A stretch of 36,990 nt of DNA from a bacterium (GTDB lineage Bacteria > Actinomycetota > Acidimicrobiia > Acidimicrobiales > CATQHL01): NCBI GenBank assembly GCA_028824415.1, contig JAPPDX010000073.1, positions 1-36,990 of the forward strand. Direction: 5' to 3'. The notes beneath the pieces were generated by a model. The model searched no databases, was not told the DNA's origin, and was given only the letters and a program-made list of their open reading frames with translations. Shown here piece after piece: positions 16,591 through 25,199 of this stretch (its first letter is position 1; the number at the start of each line of letters is the position of its first letter). The position numbers and the translations under genes were made by a program.

Positions 16591-17214
16591 GTGAAGCTGC
16601 TCCTGATCCGTCACGCGCTCCCCGAGCGGGTCGAGAACGCCGACGGCCCAGCCGACCCCGGACTCACCGAAGTCGGACACGAGCAGGCGCGGCGGCTGGC
16701 GGACTGGCTGAAGGGCGAACAGATCGATCACGTCGCCGCGAGTCCCAAGCTGCGGGCGGTCGAGACCGCTCAGCCCCTTGCCGCCGAACGGGGACTCGAG
16801 ATCGAGATCGTGACGGGATTCTCCGAGATCGACAGCGGCAGCGCCACGTACATTCCCTACGAGCAGATGCGACGGGAGCGCCACGAGATCTGGCGCCACC
16901 TGCGCAGCGGGCGCTGGAAGGAGGCCGGGTTCGCCGACCCGGAGCGATTCCGGGACGATGTGGCGAAATCCTTCGCGTCGTGGGAGGCCGACCACACCGA
17001 CCGGACCTGCGCCGTGGTGGCACACAGCGGGACCATCAACGCCCTCGTGAGCCATTTCCTGGGCATCGAGAACGTATTCTTCTTCAGCCTGGAGTACACG
17101 GGCCTGTGCCGGCTGCGGCGCAACGTGCTCGGCGGCATGCACGTGACGTCGCTGAACGAGACCGCCCACCTGCACGCGGTGCGCGACACCCTCGACCCGC
17201 TGCCGGCGCCGTGA
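16591..17214 (+). CDS. histidine phosphatase family protein
   Basis: This is a phosphoglycerate-mutase-like (branch 1) phosphatase of 207 residues. The phospho-accepting His8 lies in LLIRHALPE (the usual RHG is RHA here). SPKLRAVETA supplies the second arginine. VAHSGTIN carries the second active-site His145. Relatives dephosphorylate sugar phosphates, nucleotides or cofactor precursors; the substrate cannot be predicted. The start is GTG 16591, with a TANNNT element 8 bases upstream and no ribosome site, suggesting a leaderless mRNA. The stop overlaps the ETF start by 4 bases (GTGA at 17211), so the two proteins are translationally coupled and may serve one flavin- or acyl-CoA-related process. 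Confidence 0.9.
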   Translation: MKLLLIRHALPERVENADGPADPGLTEVGHEQARRLADWLKGEQIDHVAASPKLRAVETAQPLAAERGLEIEIVTGFSEIDSGSATYIPYEQMRRERHEIWRHLRSGRWKEAGFADPERFRDDVAKSFASWEADHTDRTCAVVAHSGTINALVSHFLGIENVFFFSLEYTGLCRLRRNVLGGMHVTSLNETAHLHAVRDTLDPLPAP

Positions 17215-19064
17215 GCACTTCCACCCTGGAGCCCGCTCGCCCGCTGCGGGTGCTGGCGCTGGCCAAGCAGATCCCCGTCTTCGAGAACATGCGCCTCGGC
17301 CCCGACCGCCGGCTCGTGCGCGACGGGCATGTGCTCCACATGAACGACTACTGCCGGCGCGGCGTCGCCCAGGGCCTCCGGATCGCCCGCGCCAGCGGCG
17401 GCAGTCTCAGCGTTCTGACCCTGGGGCCGCCATCGGCGGACACGGTGTGCAGGGAGGCCATCGCCTTCGGCGCCGACGCCGGCTTCCACGTGACCGATCC
17501 CGCGTTCGCCGGATCCGACACCCTGGCCACCGCCCGGGCGCTGGCAGCCGCCGTGGAACATCTCGGACCCTTCGACCTGATCCTGGCGGGGCGGAACTCG
17601 GTGGATGCCGACACCGGCCAGGTGCCCCCGCAACTCGCCGAGCTGCTGGGGCTGCCGTTCGCCTGCGGCGTTCGCCGGCTGCACCTCACCGGGGAGCGGC
17701 TGTCGCTGCTCCTCGAACACAACGACGAGTGGCTGGACGCCGAGTTGGATCTTCCCGCGCTGCTGTCCTGCGCCGAGCGGCTGATCGATCCCTGCAAGAT
17801 CAAGGATCCCGACGTCTGGGCGCGAGTTGACGGCTCGCGCATTCGGACCATCAACGCGACCGAGTTGGGGCCGGGACCGTGGGGCGCCGCGGCCAGCCCC
17901 ACCTCCGTCGGACCGATCTGGACGCTACAGATCGACCGGCAACGCGAGATCCTGTCCGGCGACCTTGCCGAGGGCGCCGACCGCGCCATCGCGGTACTCA
18001 AGGATCGGGGGGCGCTGGTGCCCGCCGGTGCCCCGGAGGTCGCCCGCGTCTCCGGACTGGTCGTCGAGTTGCCGTCGGCCCAGAGCGGCGGCCCCGCCGT
18101 CGGCGTGCTTGCCGAGCCGGCTCGTGACCGGCACTCCCGGGAGTTGCTGGGAGCCGCGGCGCGCCTGGCCACCGCAGTCGGCGGCCACGTCGTGGCTCTG
18201 GGGCCCGCCGCAGGCGCCGAACTCGGCGGCTTCGGAGCCGACGCGGTCCGCCGGATCAGCGCCGCCGGGACACGCACCGACCCCGCGCCGGCCGACGGCC
18301 ACAGGGGGCTCGCCGAGGAGGATGTCGCCGCCGCGGTCGGTGACTGGGCCGAAGGCGTGCAGCCCTGGGCGATCCTGGCACCGAGCACCGCCTGGGGCCG
18401 CGAGGTGGCGTCGCGGGTGGCGGCCCGGCTGGGCGCCGGCCTGACCGGCGACGCCGTCGGGCTCTCCTGCGACGACGGTCGCCTCATCGCCGAGAAACCG
18501 GCCTTCGGCGGCTATGTGATCGCCGACATCGCCTGCTCCTCGGCGGTGCAGATGGCGACGGTGCGCGCCGGCGTGCTCGGGCTGCCCGAACCGCGCCGGG
18601 CACCCGACGTTCCCATGACCGAGATCACCGTGACACCCCGCGGGCGCCTGCGGGTGCTGGGGCGCAGGCGGGACGACGACGGCGACCTGCTGGCCCACGC
18701 CGAGGTCGTGATCGGCGTCGGCCAGGGCGTTGACGTAGCCGACTACGAGCGGCTGGGGGCCGACGCCCGCAAGATCGGCGCCGAACTGTGCGCCACCCGC
18801 AAGGTGACCGACGTCGGTGCCATGCCCCGGGCCCGCCAGGTGGGCATCACCGGCCACAGCATCTCGCCACGGCTGTATGTCGCCATCGGCCTCTCGGGCA
18901 AGTTCAACCACACCGCCGGCGTGCGCGCGGCAGGCAGCATCGTGGCGATCAACCCCGACCCGGAGGCGCCGATCTTCGACTGGTGCGACGTGGGGTTCGT
19001 AGCCGACTGGCGCGACGTCTTCGACGAACTGATCCCGCGGCTGGAGGCCGCCCTGGCGTCCTGA
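17211..19064 (+). CDS. single-chain electron transfer flavoprotein (EtfB–EtfA fusion)
   Basis: ETF carries electrons from acyl-CoA and other dehydrogenases to the respiratory quinone pool and is normally a heterodimer. Here both subunits are in one 617-residue chain. Residues about 10–260 are EtfB, with LALAKQIP and the AMP/nucleotide signature GRNSVDADTGQ at 127–137. Residues about 310–617 are EtfA, with an ETF-alpha Rossmann half and the FAD-binding segment VGITGHSISP at 544–553 followed by the AINPDPEAPIF motif. A Pro/Ala-rich linker joins them. The GTG start overlaps the phosphatase stop by 4 bases. No acyl-CoA dehydrogenase or ETF:quinone oxidoreductase is adjacent, so the electron partners must be encoded elsewhere. 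Confidence 0.92.
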   Translation: MSTSTLEPARPLRVLALAKQIPVFENMRLGPDRRLVRDGHVLHMNDYCRRGVAQGLRIARASGGSLSVLTLGPPSADTVCREAIAFGADAGFHVTDPAFAGSDTLATARALAAAVEHLGPFDLILAGRNSVDADTGQVPPQLAELLGLPFACGVRRLHLTGERLSLLLEHNDEWLDAELDLPALLSCAERLIDPCKIKDPDVWARVDGSRIRTINATELGPGPWGAAASPTSVGPIWTLQIDRQREILSGDLAEGADRAIAVLKDRGALVPAGAPEVARVSGLVVELPSAQSGGPAVGVLAEPARDRHSRELLGAAARLATAVGGHVVALGPAAGAELGGFGADAVRRISAAGTRTDPAPADGHRGLAEEDVAAAVGDWAEGVQPWAILAPSTAWGREVASRVAARLGAGLTGDAVGLSCDDGRLIAEKPAFGGYVIADIACSSAVQMATVRAGVLGLPEPRRAPDVPMTEITVTPRGRLRVLGRRRDDDGDLLAHAEVVIGVGQGVDVADYERLGADARKIGAELCATRKVTDVGAMPRARQVGITGHSISPRLYVAIGLSGKFNHTAGVRAAGSIVAINPDPEAPIFDWCDVGFVADWRDVFDELIPRLEAALAS

Positions 19065-19088
19065 GGGGCGCGGCGAGACACTCCGGGG

Positions 19089-19367
19089 CTAGCCGTCGAC
19101 CTCCTTCGGCATGGCCTTGGCGGCGTACTTTCGCCAGTTGTCCTGAAGGGCGTCGATGAGCTGCTGCACGAAGAGCGGCGACATGTGGATCCGCTGGACC
19201 ACGACGCCGTTACGGGGCTCGACGCCGTCGAAGTTCATGCGCACGAAGTCCAGCGTGAACTCGTAGGGACTGTGCGCAACGGCCGCGAAGTTCGCCCAGC
19301 AGCCCCCCTCCAACTCCGGTGGCAGCCGGATCGGCACCTCGCGCTTCTTCTCGCCCTCGGTTGCCAT
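19089..19367 (-). CDS. DUF3467 family protein
   Basis: This 92-residue protein has the DUF3467 pattern: a strand with GGCWANFAAVAHSPYEFTLDF near 26–46, then RMNF, then a VVQRIHMSP segment and a C-terminal helix (FVQQLIDALQDNWRKY). The function of the family is not established; it is a small, single-domain cytosolic protein. The ATG at 19367 is preceded by GGGAGGTAGAC, a good ribosome site. It converges with the ETF gene and is divergent from the Nudix gene across 135 bases. Confidence 0.85.
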   Translation of the reverse strand: MATEGEKKREVPIRLPPELEGGCWANFAAVAHSPYEFTLDFVRMNFDGVEPRNGVVVQRIHMSPLFVQQLIDALQDNWRKYAAKAMPKEVDG

Positions 19368-19502
19368 GTCTACCTCCCGTCGTCACCGGCCCGACCGGCA
19401 CACCCTGCCGGCCTGCGCGACCCATAGCATCGCAGAACCGGCGCCGGCGCCGCATCGAGGCCTTCAGGTCCGAGGTCGGCGGCGGGTACTCTCGTAATCC
19501 CT

Positions 19503-20264
19503 ATGAGTCCTCCGAGCCGCCGCGGCGCGCACTATGAGCGGTGGCTGGCGGACTATGCCCGACGCAGTTCCTCGCCGCCGGTGCCGGCGGCGACGGCGGT
19601 GCTGCTGCGCGAGTCGCCGGGCGGGATCCAGGTCTTGCTGCTGCGACGCAACCCCGATCTGCCGGTCATGGGCGGGGTGTGGGCCTTTCCCGGCGGCCGC
19701 GTGGATCCCCAGGACCGGGCTGCGGCCGACAATCCCGACGACCGCTACGAGGTGGCGCTCCTCACGGCGGTCCGGGAGACCACCGAGGAGACGGGCCTGC
19801 AACTGGACCCGCGCTCACTGGTGCGCTTCTCGCACTGGACGCCTCCGCCGGACTTCGACCATCAACTCGCCACCTGGTTCTTCCTGGCGCCGGCCCCGCC
19901 CGAGGCCGTGCAGGTGGACGGACGCGAGATCTCCGAGCACCTCTGGCTGTCGCCGGCCGAGGCGCTCCAGCGCCACACCGAGGCGGGCAGCACGTGGTTC
20001 CTGCCTCCCACGTTCGTGACCGTGCACGAACTCCAGGGCTTCGCCACCGTCAGCGACGCGCTGGCGGCGGCTCGGCGGCGCGAGCCGATGTTCTATGACA
20101 CCCTCCGGGTCACCGCCGCTGACGGGGAGGGGGTGGCACTGTTTGCGGGCGACGCCGGCTTCGAGACCTCCGACCCGGACGTCCCCGGGGCCCGTCACCG
20201 GCTGTGGGCGACCGAGGGCCGTCCCTGGCGTCTGGAACGCAGCGGAGACAGCGGGCTCACCTAA
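19503..20264 (+). CDS. Nudix hydrolase
   Basis: This 253-residue protein hydrolyses a nucleoside diphosphate linked to another group. The Nudix box is expanded: WAFPGGRVDPQDR is followed by an acidic insert (about 70–80), then the core ETTEETGLQL, supplying the metal-binding glutamates. A long insert of this type and the large C-terminal extension (about 170–253) resemble the NUDT7/NUDT19-like group that acts on CoA or acyl-CoA, but the substrate is inferred only. The ATG at 19503 has no clear ribosome site; a TACTCT element lies 10 bases upstream. The stop codon overlaps the -10-like box of the ATPase gene. Confidence 0.87.
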   Translation: MSPPSRRGAHYERWLADYARRSSSPPVPAATAVLLRESPGGIQVLLLRRNPDLPVMGGVWAFPGGRVDPQDRAAADNPDDRYEVALLTAVRETTEETGLQLDPRSLVRFSHWTPPPDFDHQLATWFFLAPAPPEAVQVDGREISEHLWLSPAEALQRHTEAGSTWFLPPTFVTVHELQGFATVSDALAAARRREPMFYDTLRVTAADGEGVALFAGDAGFETSDPDVPGARHRLWATEGRPWRLERSGDSGLT

Positions 20265-20267
20265 CAT
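20262..20267 (+). promoter_or_regulatory. candidate leaderless -10 box of the P-type ATPase
   Basis: TAACAT fits TANNNT and ends 7 bases before the ATG at 20275; its first three bases are the Nudix stop codon. No Shine–Dalgarno lies in the intervening CCCGCCC. Confidence 0.42.
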
Positions 20268-20274
20268 CCCGCCC

Positions 20275-22668
20275 ATGAGTGCAACCGCTGCCGACCTCGC
20301 CGGCCTGACCGCCGACGAGGTGGCGCAGCGCGTCGCCGACGGGCGCGTCAACGACGTGCCCGACGCCCCGGTGCGCACCCTGGGCGAGATCATCCGGGCG
20401 AACGTCTTCACCCCCGTCAACGCCATCCTGCTGAGCCTGCTGGTCCTGATCCTGGTGGCTGGCGCGCCCGGTGACGCCCTGTTCGTGGGCGTGGTGGTCT
20501 CCAACAGCATCATCGGGATCACCCAGGAGCTGCGGGCCCGGCGCGAGCTGCGGCGGCTTGCCGTACTGTCCGAGCCGCGGGCCCGTGTGCGGCGCGACGG
20601 CGAGGTCACCGAGATCGAGGTGGGCGGGGTCGTGGCCGACGACCTGCTCGAGTTGACCTCCGGCGACCAGGTGGTGGTGGACGGCACGGTGCTCGACGCG
20701 GTGGGGCTGGAGGTGGACGAGTCACTGCTGACCGGTGAGTCCGACGCCATCAGCAAGGAGCAGGGAAACCGGGTGATGTCCGGCAGTTTCGTGGCCGCCG
20801 GCACCGGGGTCTACCGGGCGGAAGGCATCGGGGCCGCCTCCTACGCCGCCGAACTGAGCGAGGAGGCTCGCCGGTTCAGCCTCGTGGACTCCGAGCTGCG
20901 CCGAGGTGTGAACCAGATCCTGCGGGTACTGGTCTGGCTGATACCGCCGGCGAGCGCCCTGCTGCTGTGGCGGCTGCTGGGTGCCGAAGACCTCTGGCAA
21001 GAGGCACTTCGGGGCACCGTCGGGGCCGCCGTGGCGATGGTGCCCGACGGGCTGGTGCTGCTCACGTCACTGGCGTTCGTGGCCGGCGTGATCGCCCTGG
21101 CGCGCCGGCGTGCCCTGGCCAAGGAGTTGGCGGCGGTGGAGTTGCTGGCCCGGGTCGACACCCTCTGCCTGGACAAGACGGGCACGATCACCACCGGGGA
21201 GATCTCCTTCGAGTCACTGCAGCCGACAGGCGGCTGGGACGAAGCCGCGGCGACCGCCGCCCTCGGGGCGATGGCGGCCTCGGACCCGAGCCCCAATGCG
21301 ACCACCGCGGCCGTGGCGTCGGCCTGCCCTGCGCCCGACGGCTGGGAACTCGTGACCGTGGAGCCGTTCTCATCGGCCCGCAAGTGGGCCTCCGCCGAGT
21401 TCGCCGCCCAGGGGCTCTTCTACTTCGGGGCACCCGACATTCTCCTCTCAGCGGCCGACGGCGAGGCCCGCGGCTGCGTCGAAGGCTGGGCGGAGGCCGG
21501 CCGCCGGGTGCTCCTGCTCAGCCGGGCGGACGGCGGTGCCGGCGGCAACGGCCTGGCGCCGGACCGATGCGCTGTGGCCGTCGTGGTGCTGGGTGACACG
21601 ATCCGCCACGACGCTCCCGAGATCCTGGCCTACTTCCGAGACCAGGGCGTGGACCTGAAGGTCATCTCCGGGGACAACGCCGCCACCGTCTCCGCGGTCG
21701 CCCAGCGGGCCGGCGTGCCCGGCGCGGCGGCCTACGTGGACGCCCGCGAGCTGCCGACCGAGGCGGCCGAGTTGGGCGCCGCCATGGAGCGCAACGCCGT
21801 CTTCGGGCGGGTCACACCCCACCAGAAGCGCGCCATGGTGGGCGCCCTGCAGGCGGGCGGGCGGACGGTGGCGATGACCGGTGACGGCGTCAACGACGTG
21901 CTGGCGCTCAAGGACTCCGACATGGGCATCGCCATGGGGTCGGGCAGCGCCGCCAGCCGGGCCGTGGCCGAGTTGGTGGTGCTCGACGACTCCTTCGCCA
22001 CGCTGCCCCGGGTCGTGGACGAGGGCCGCAAGGTCATCAACAACGTGGAGCGAGTCTCCAACCTGTTCATCGCCAAGGCCGCATACGCCCTGCTGATCAC
22101 GGCCGCCATCGGGATCATGGGCGTGTCGTTCCCGTTCCTGCCCCGGCACCTCACCCTGATCGGCACGTTCAGTATCGGCGTGCCCGGCATCTTCCTGGCG
22201 CTGGCACCCAGCACCGAGCTGGTGCGGCCGGGATTCCTGCAGCGGGTGCTGCGCTTCTCGATACCGGCCGGAGCGGTGGCGGCGGCCTGCACGCTCGTCG
22301 TCTACGAGGTCGCCCGGAGGGCTTCGGAGGTCGCCCTGATCGAGGCGCGCACGGTGGCCACCATCACGCTGCTGGGTCTGGGCCTGGTCATCCTGGTGGT
22401 CACGAGCCGCCCCCTGCGGCCCTGGAAGATCGTCCTGGCCGGGGTGATGGGCCTGCTCTACGTCGTGGTGATGGTCGCCGGCGGGCTGCGCGACTACTTC
22501 GAGTTGGACATGCCGCCGGCCTGGCTGTGGGGGCCGGTGTGGGCTGCGATCGCCGTGGGGGGCGCGGCCATCGTAGCGTTGCCCCGGTTCGTGCACCGCC
22601 GACCGATCCGCAGTTCCGCTGACGACGATGCACGCGACGACGCTCCGGCCGCCGCCGGCGGCGCCTGA
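20275..22668 (+). CDS. CtpE-like cation-translocating P-type ATPase
   Basis: This is a membrane pump that couples ATP hydrolysis to cation transport. At 797 residues it matches the length and arrangement of mycobacterial CtpE, a calcium-uptake-related P-type ATPase. In order it has two N-terminal helices (about 35–90), the actuator loop TGES at 153–156, M4 with PDGL at 257–260, the phosphorylation site DKTGT with Asp300, a nucleotide-binding domain, the hinge TGDGVND at 535–541, and six C-terminal helices from about 600. There is no N-terminal heavy-metal domain or CPC motif, arguing against a copper or zinc exporter. PDGL replaces the usual PEGL. Calcium as substrate is inferred from overall similarity. 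It may be leaderless. Confidence 0.9.
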   Translation: MSATAADLAGLTADEVAQRVADGRVNDVPDAPVRTLGEIIRANVFTPVNAILLSLLVLILVAGAPGDALFVGVVVSNSIIGITQELRARRELRRLAVLSEPRARVRRDGEVTEIEVGGVVADDLLELTSGDQVVVDGTVLDAVGLEVDESLLTGESDAISKEQGNRVMSGSFVAAGTGVYRAEGIGAASYAAELSEEARRFSLVDSELRRGVNQILRVLVWLIPPASALLLWRLLGAEDLWQEALRGTVGAAVAMVPDGLVLLTSLAFVAGVIALARRRALAKELAAVELLARVDTLCLDKTGTITTGEISFESLQPTGGWDEAAATAALGAMAASDPSPNATTAAVASACPAPDGWELVTVEPFSSARKWASAEFAAQGLFYFGAPDILLSAADGEARGCVEGWAEAGRRVLLLSRADGGAGGNGLAPDRCAVAVVVLGDTIRHDAPEILAYFRDQGVDLKVISGDNAATVSAVAQRAGVPGAAAYVDARELPTEAAELGAAMERNAVFGRVTPHQKRAMVGALQAGGRTVAMTGDGVNDVLALKDSDMGIAMGSGSAASRAVAELVVLDDSFATLPRVVDEGRKVINNVERVSNLFIAKAAYALLITAAIGIMGVSFPFLPRHLTLIGTFSIGVPGIFLALAPSTELVRPGFLQRVLRFSIPAGAVAAACTLVVYEVARRASEVALIEARTVATITLLGLGLVILVVTSRPLRPWKIVLAGVMGLLYVVVMVAGGLRDYFELDMPPAWLWGPVWAAIAVGGAAIVALPRFVHRRPIRSSADDDARDDAPAAAGGA

Positions 22669-22683
22669 ACCACGGAGGCACCC

Positions 22684-24246
22684 GTGCAGCACCCCGTTCC
22701 CGCCGCAGCCGGCTCGGCCGGCATGGTCTGCTCCATCGACCGGCGAGCCTCCGAGGCGGGCATCCGCATGCTGGCGAGCGGCGGGAACGCCGTGGACGCG
22801 GTCGTGGCGACGGCCGCGGTCCTCGCCGTCGTGGCACCCAACACGTGCGGGATGGGCGGCGACATGTTCGCCCTCGTCGGCACCGGCGAGGGCGCCCCGC
22901 TGTGCCTGAACGGTTCCGGGCGAGCACCCTCGGGGGCCTCTGCCGAGCAGCTGCGCGCCGACGGGCACGAGGCAATGCCCCGCCTGCATCACCCGGCCGC
23001 CGTCACAGTTCCGGGCTGCGTGGACGGCTGGCTGGCCCTGCACTCCCGGCTGGGAATCGTGAACCTCCCCGAGGTGCTCGGCGCGGCGCACGCCTACGCG
23101 GCCGACGGGTTCGCAGCCTCCGCCGATTTGGCCGATGCGGCCCCGGACGTGGCCACCTCGGCGGGCAACACCGACATTCCGGGTGACCTGCGGGCCGGCG
23201 ACACGGTGCGGCGGCCGGGGTCGGCGCGGGCGCTGGAGGCTGTCGCCGCCGGTGGCCGGGAGGCCTTCTACGGCGGCGAGTTCGGCGAGGGGCTACTGGG
23301 GCTCGCCGGCGGGCTCTTCAGCACCGACGACCTGGCCACGCCCGTGGCGGACTGGGTTGAGCCCGCCACCGTCGGGGCCTGGGGCCACCGGATCTGGACC
23401 GTCCCGCCCAACTCCCAGGGCTACCTGATCCTGGCGGCCGCCGCCCTCGCACAGGAGCTGGACCTGCCCACCGACCCCGCCGACCCGGACTGGGCGCATT
23501 GGCTGATCGAGGCCGCCCGGGCGGTCGGCTCGTTCCGACCCGCGCGGCTCTCGGACGCCGCGGATGTGGAGGAACTGCTGGATCCGGACCACCTCGCCGA
23601 CCTTCGCCGGCGTGTCCTAACCGGTGACACCCCCGTGACCCCGCTCGGCGGCGCCGGGGACACGACCTACCTGTGCGCAGCGGACGCCGACATGGCCGTG
23701 TCGCTCATCCAGTCCAACGCCATGGGATTCGGATCGCGCCTGGTCGCGGGCAGCACCGGAATCTTCCTGCACAACCGGGGGCTCGGCTTCAACCTGGATC
23801 CCGGGCATCCGGCCTGCTACGGGCCCGGGCGGCGACCGCCGCACACGCTCAGCCCGGCACTGGTGAGCACCCTCGACGGCCGCAACCGGGCCGTCCTGGG
23901 AACCATGGGCGGCGACGCCCAGCCTCAGGTGGTCCTGCAGATGCTGGCCCGGCTGCTGCACTGCGGCGAAACCCCGGCCGAGATCCTGGGCGCGGGCCGC
24001 TGGCTCCTGCTGGGCCCCGACGCCTTCGCAACGTGGACGCCGGGCTGGCGGCCACCGGTTGCGCTGGAGCCGCACGCCCCGACCGGCTGGGCCACCGGGC
24101 TGGCCGGCCGGGGACATGACGTCGTCGGGCTGGATCAGAACCCGAAGCTCTCCGGCCACGCCCACCTCATCGACGTGAGCCCCGACGGAACGCTCTCGGG
24201 TGCCGCCGAGCCTCGAACAGCGCTCGCCGCCGCCGTCGGCGTGTGA
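22684..24246 (+). CDS. gamma-glutamyltransferase-family protein
   Basis: Members are Ntn hydrolases that self-cleave to expose an N-terminal threonine and transfer or hydrolyse gamma-glutamyl or related amides. The 520-residue protein has GNAVDAVVA near 32–40, the NTCGMGGDMF segment and the processing site GDTTYL, giving Thr327 as the probable nucleophile. The large subunit would be 1–326 and the small 327–520, with LIQSNAMGFGS following. There is no signal peptide, so unlike classical Ggt it should be cytosolic; related cytosolic members act as acylases or amidohydrolases. The GTG start at 22684 has a GGAGG ribosome site and follows the ATPase stop by 15 bases, so the two are probably co-transcribed. 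Confidence 0.88.
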   Translation: MQHPVPAAAGSAGMVCSIDRRASEAGIRMLASGGNAVDAVVATAAVLAVVAPNTCGMGGDMFALVGTGEGAPLCLNGSGRAPSGASAEQLRADGHEAMPRLHHPAAVTVPGCVDGWLALHSRLGIVNLPEVLGAAHAYAADGFAASADLADAAPDVATSAGNTDIPGDLRAGDTVRRPGSARALEAVAAGGREAFYGGEFGEGLLGLAGGLFSTDDLATPVADWVEPATVGAWGHRIWTVPPNSQGYLILAAAALAQELDLPTDPADPDWAHWLIEAARAVGSFRPARLSDAADVEELLDPDHLADLRRRVLTGDTPVTPLGGAGDTTYLCAADADMAVSLIQSNAMGFGSRLVAGSTGIFLHNRGLGFNLDPGHPACYGPGRRPPHTLSPALVSTLDGRNRAVLGTMGGDAQPQVVLQMLARLLHCGETPAEILGAGRWLLLGPDAFATWTPGWRPPVALEPHAPTGWATGLAGRGHDVVGLDQNPKLSGHAHLIDVSPDGTLSGAAEPRTALAAAVGV

Positions 24247-24310
24247 CTGGCGCGGGCCGTCGGCAGGGCACCGCCGGGCTCTGCGGACCCGTCGGCGCCA
24301 CGGCGGGTCG

Positions 24311-24316
24311 TAGCAT
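24311..24316 (+). promoter_or_regulatory. candidate leaderless -10 box of the EamA transporter
   Basis: TAGCAT fits TANNNT and ends 6 bases before the ATG at 24323. The intervening CGGCTG has no ribosome site, and no -35 hexamer is clear. Confidence 0.45.
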
Positions 24317-24322
24317 CGGCTG

Positions 24323-25183
24323 ATGCGGCGGATCGACGTCAAGAGGGTTCCCCCCGAGCCTCTGTTCGTCCTCGGCGGGGTATCGCAGTTCGTCGGTCAG
24401 GCAATGGCCATAGACCTCTTCGACGACCTTGCCCCGGGCGGGGTGGCGCTGCTGCGGGTGTTCGGTGCCGCACTCATGATCGTGGTCCTGCGGCGCTCCT
24501 GGAAGCGGCGCTGGACAGCTGCCGAACTGGGCTGGGCGTCGGTCTTCGGCATCGTCCTCGCCGCCATGAACCTGTCGATCTACTACTCCATCGAGGTCGT
24601 GCCGCTCGGCAACGCCGTCTCCATCGAGTTCCTCGGCCCGGTGGCTGTGGCCGCCTTCGGCACACGCAACCTGCGCTCGGGCGTCGCTCTGGCACTGGCG
24701 ACCGCAGGAGTGGTGGTGCTGGCAGGCGTCGAGACCGACGGCACGTTGCGGGGCGTCTGGTTCGCGCTCCTGGCCGGCGCCTTCTGGGCGGGCTACATCG
24801 TTCTCGGCCATCGGGTGGCTCGCGGCGCCGCCTGGGTGGACGGGCTGGGCGTGGGCATGCTCGCGGGCGCCCTGGCCATCAGCCCGTTCGGGATCCCCCA
24901 CGTGCCGACCGCCGTGAGGGAGCCGGCACTGCTGGGGCTCGCCTTCACCATCGGGCTGCTGTCGAACGTGATCCCCTACGGCATCGACCAGTGGGCGATG
25001 CGGCGCCTGAACCGGCATCGCTTCGCGCTGCTCCAGGCGCTCCAGCCTGTGACGGCCGCAGCGGTCGGGTTCCTGCTGCTTTCCCAGGCTCCGAGCGCCC
25101 GAGAGTTCGTCGGCATCGGGCTGGTGATCGTGGCCATCTTCCTCAGCCGCTCCGGCGAGCGGACCGCAGCCGCCCCCGGCTAG
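24323..25183 (+). CDS. EamA/RhtA-like drug/metabolite transporter
   Basis: This inner-membrane carrier of the DMT superfamily has 286 residues, about ten transmembrane helices and two EamA repeats (about 15–135 and 145–275). Similarity to the RhtA threonine/homoserine exporter group is suggested by the IYYSIEVVPLGNAVSIEFLGP segment (shortened here to its core SIEFLGP) and the C-terminal VIPYGIDQWAMRRL. The actual substrate is unknown. It starts with a probable leaderless ATG and is followed after 16 bases by L-fuconate dehydratase, so the pair is likely one transcript. A role in moving a sugar acid or amino acid is possible but not shown. Confidence 0.88.
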   Translation: MRRIDVKRVPPEPLFVLGGVSQFVGQAMAIDLFDDLAPGGVALLRVFGAALMIVVLRRSWKRRWTAAELGWASVFGIVLAAMNLSIYYSIEVVPLGNAVSIEFLGPVAVAAFGTRNLRSGVALALATAGVVVLAGVETDGTLRGVWFALLAGAFWAGYIVLGHRVARGAAWVDGLGVGMLAGALAISPFGIPHVPTAVREPALLGLAFTIGLLSNVIPYGIDQWAMRRLNRHRFALLQALQPVTAAAVGFLLLSQAPSAREFVGIGLVIVAIFLSRSGERTAAAPG

Positions 25184-25199
25184 AAACGAAAGGAACATC

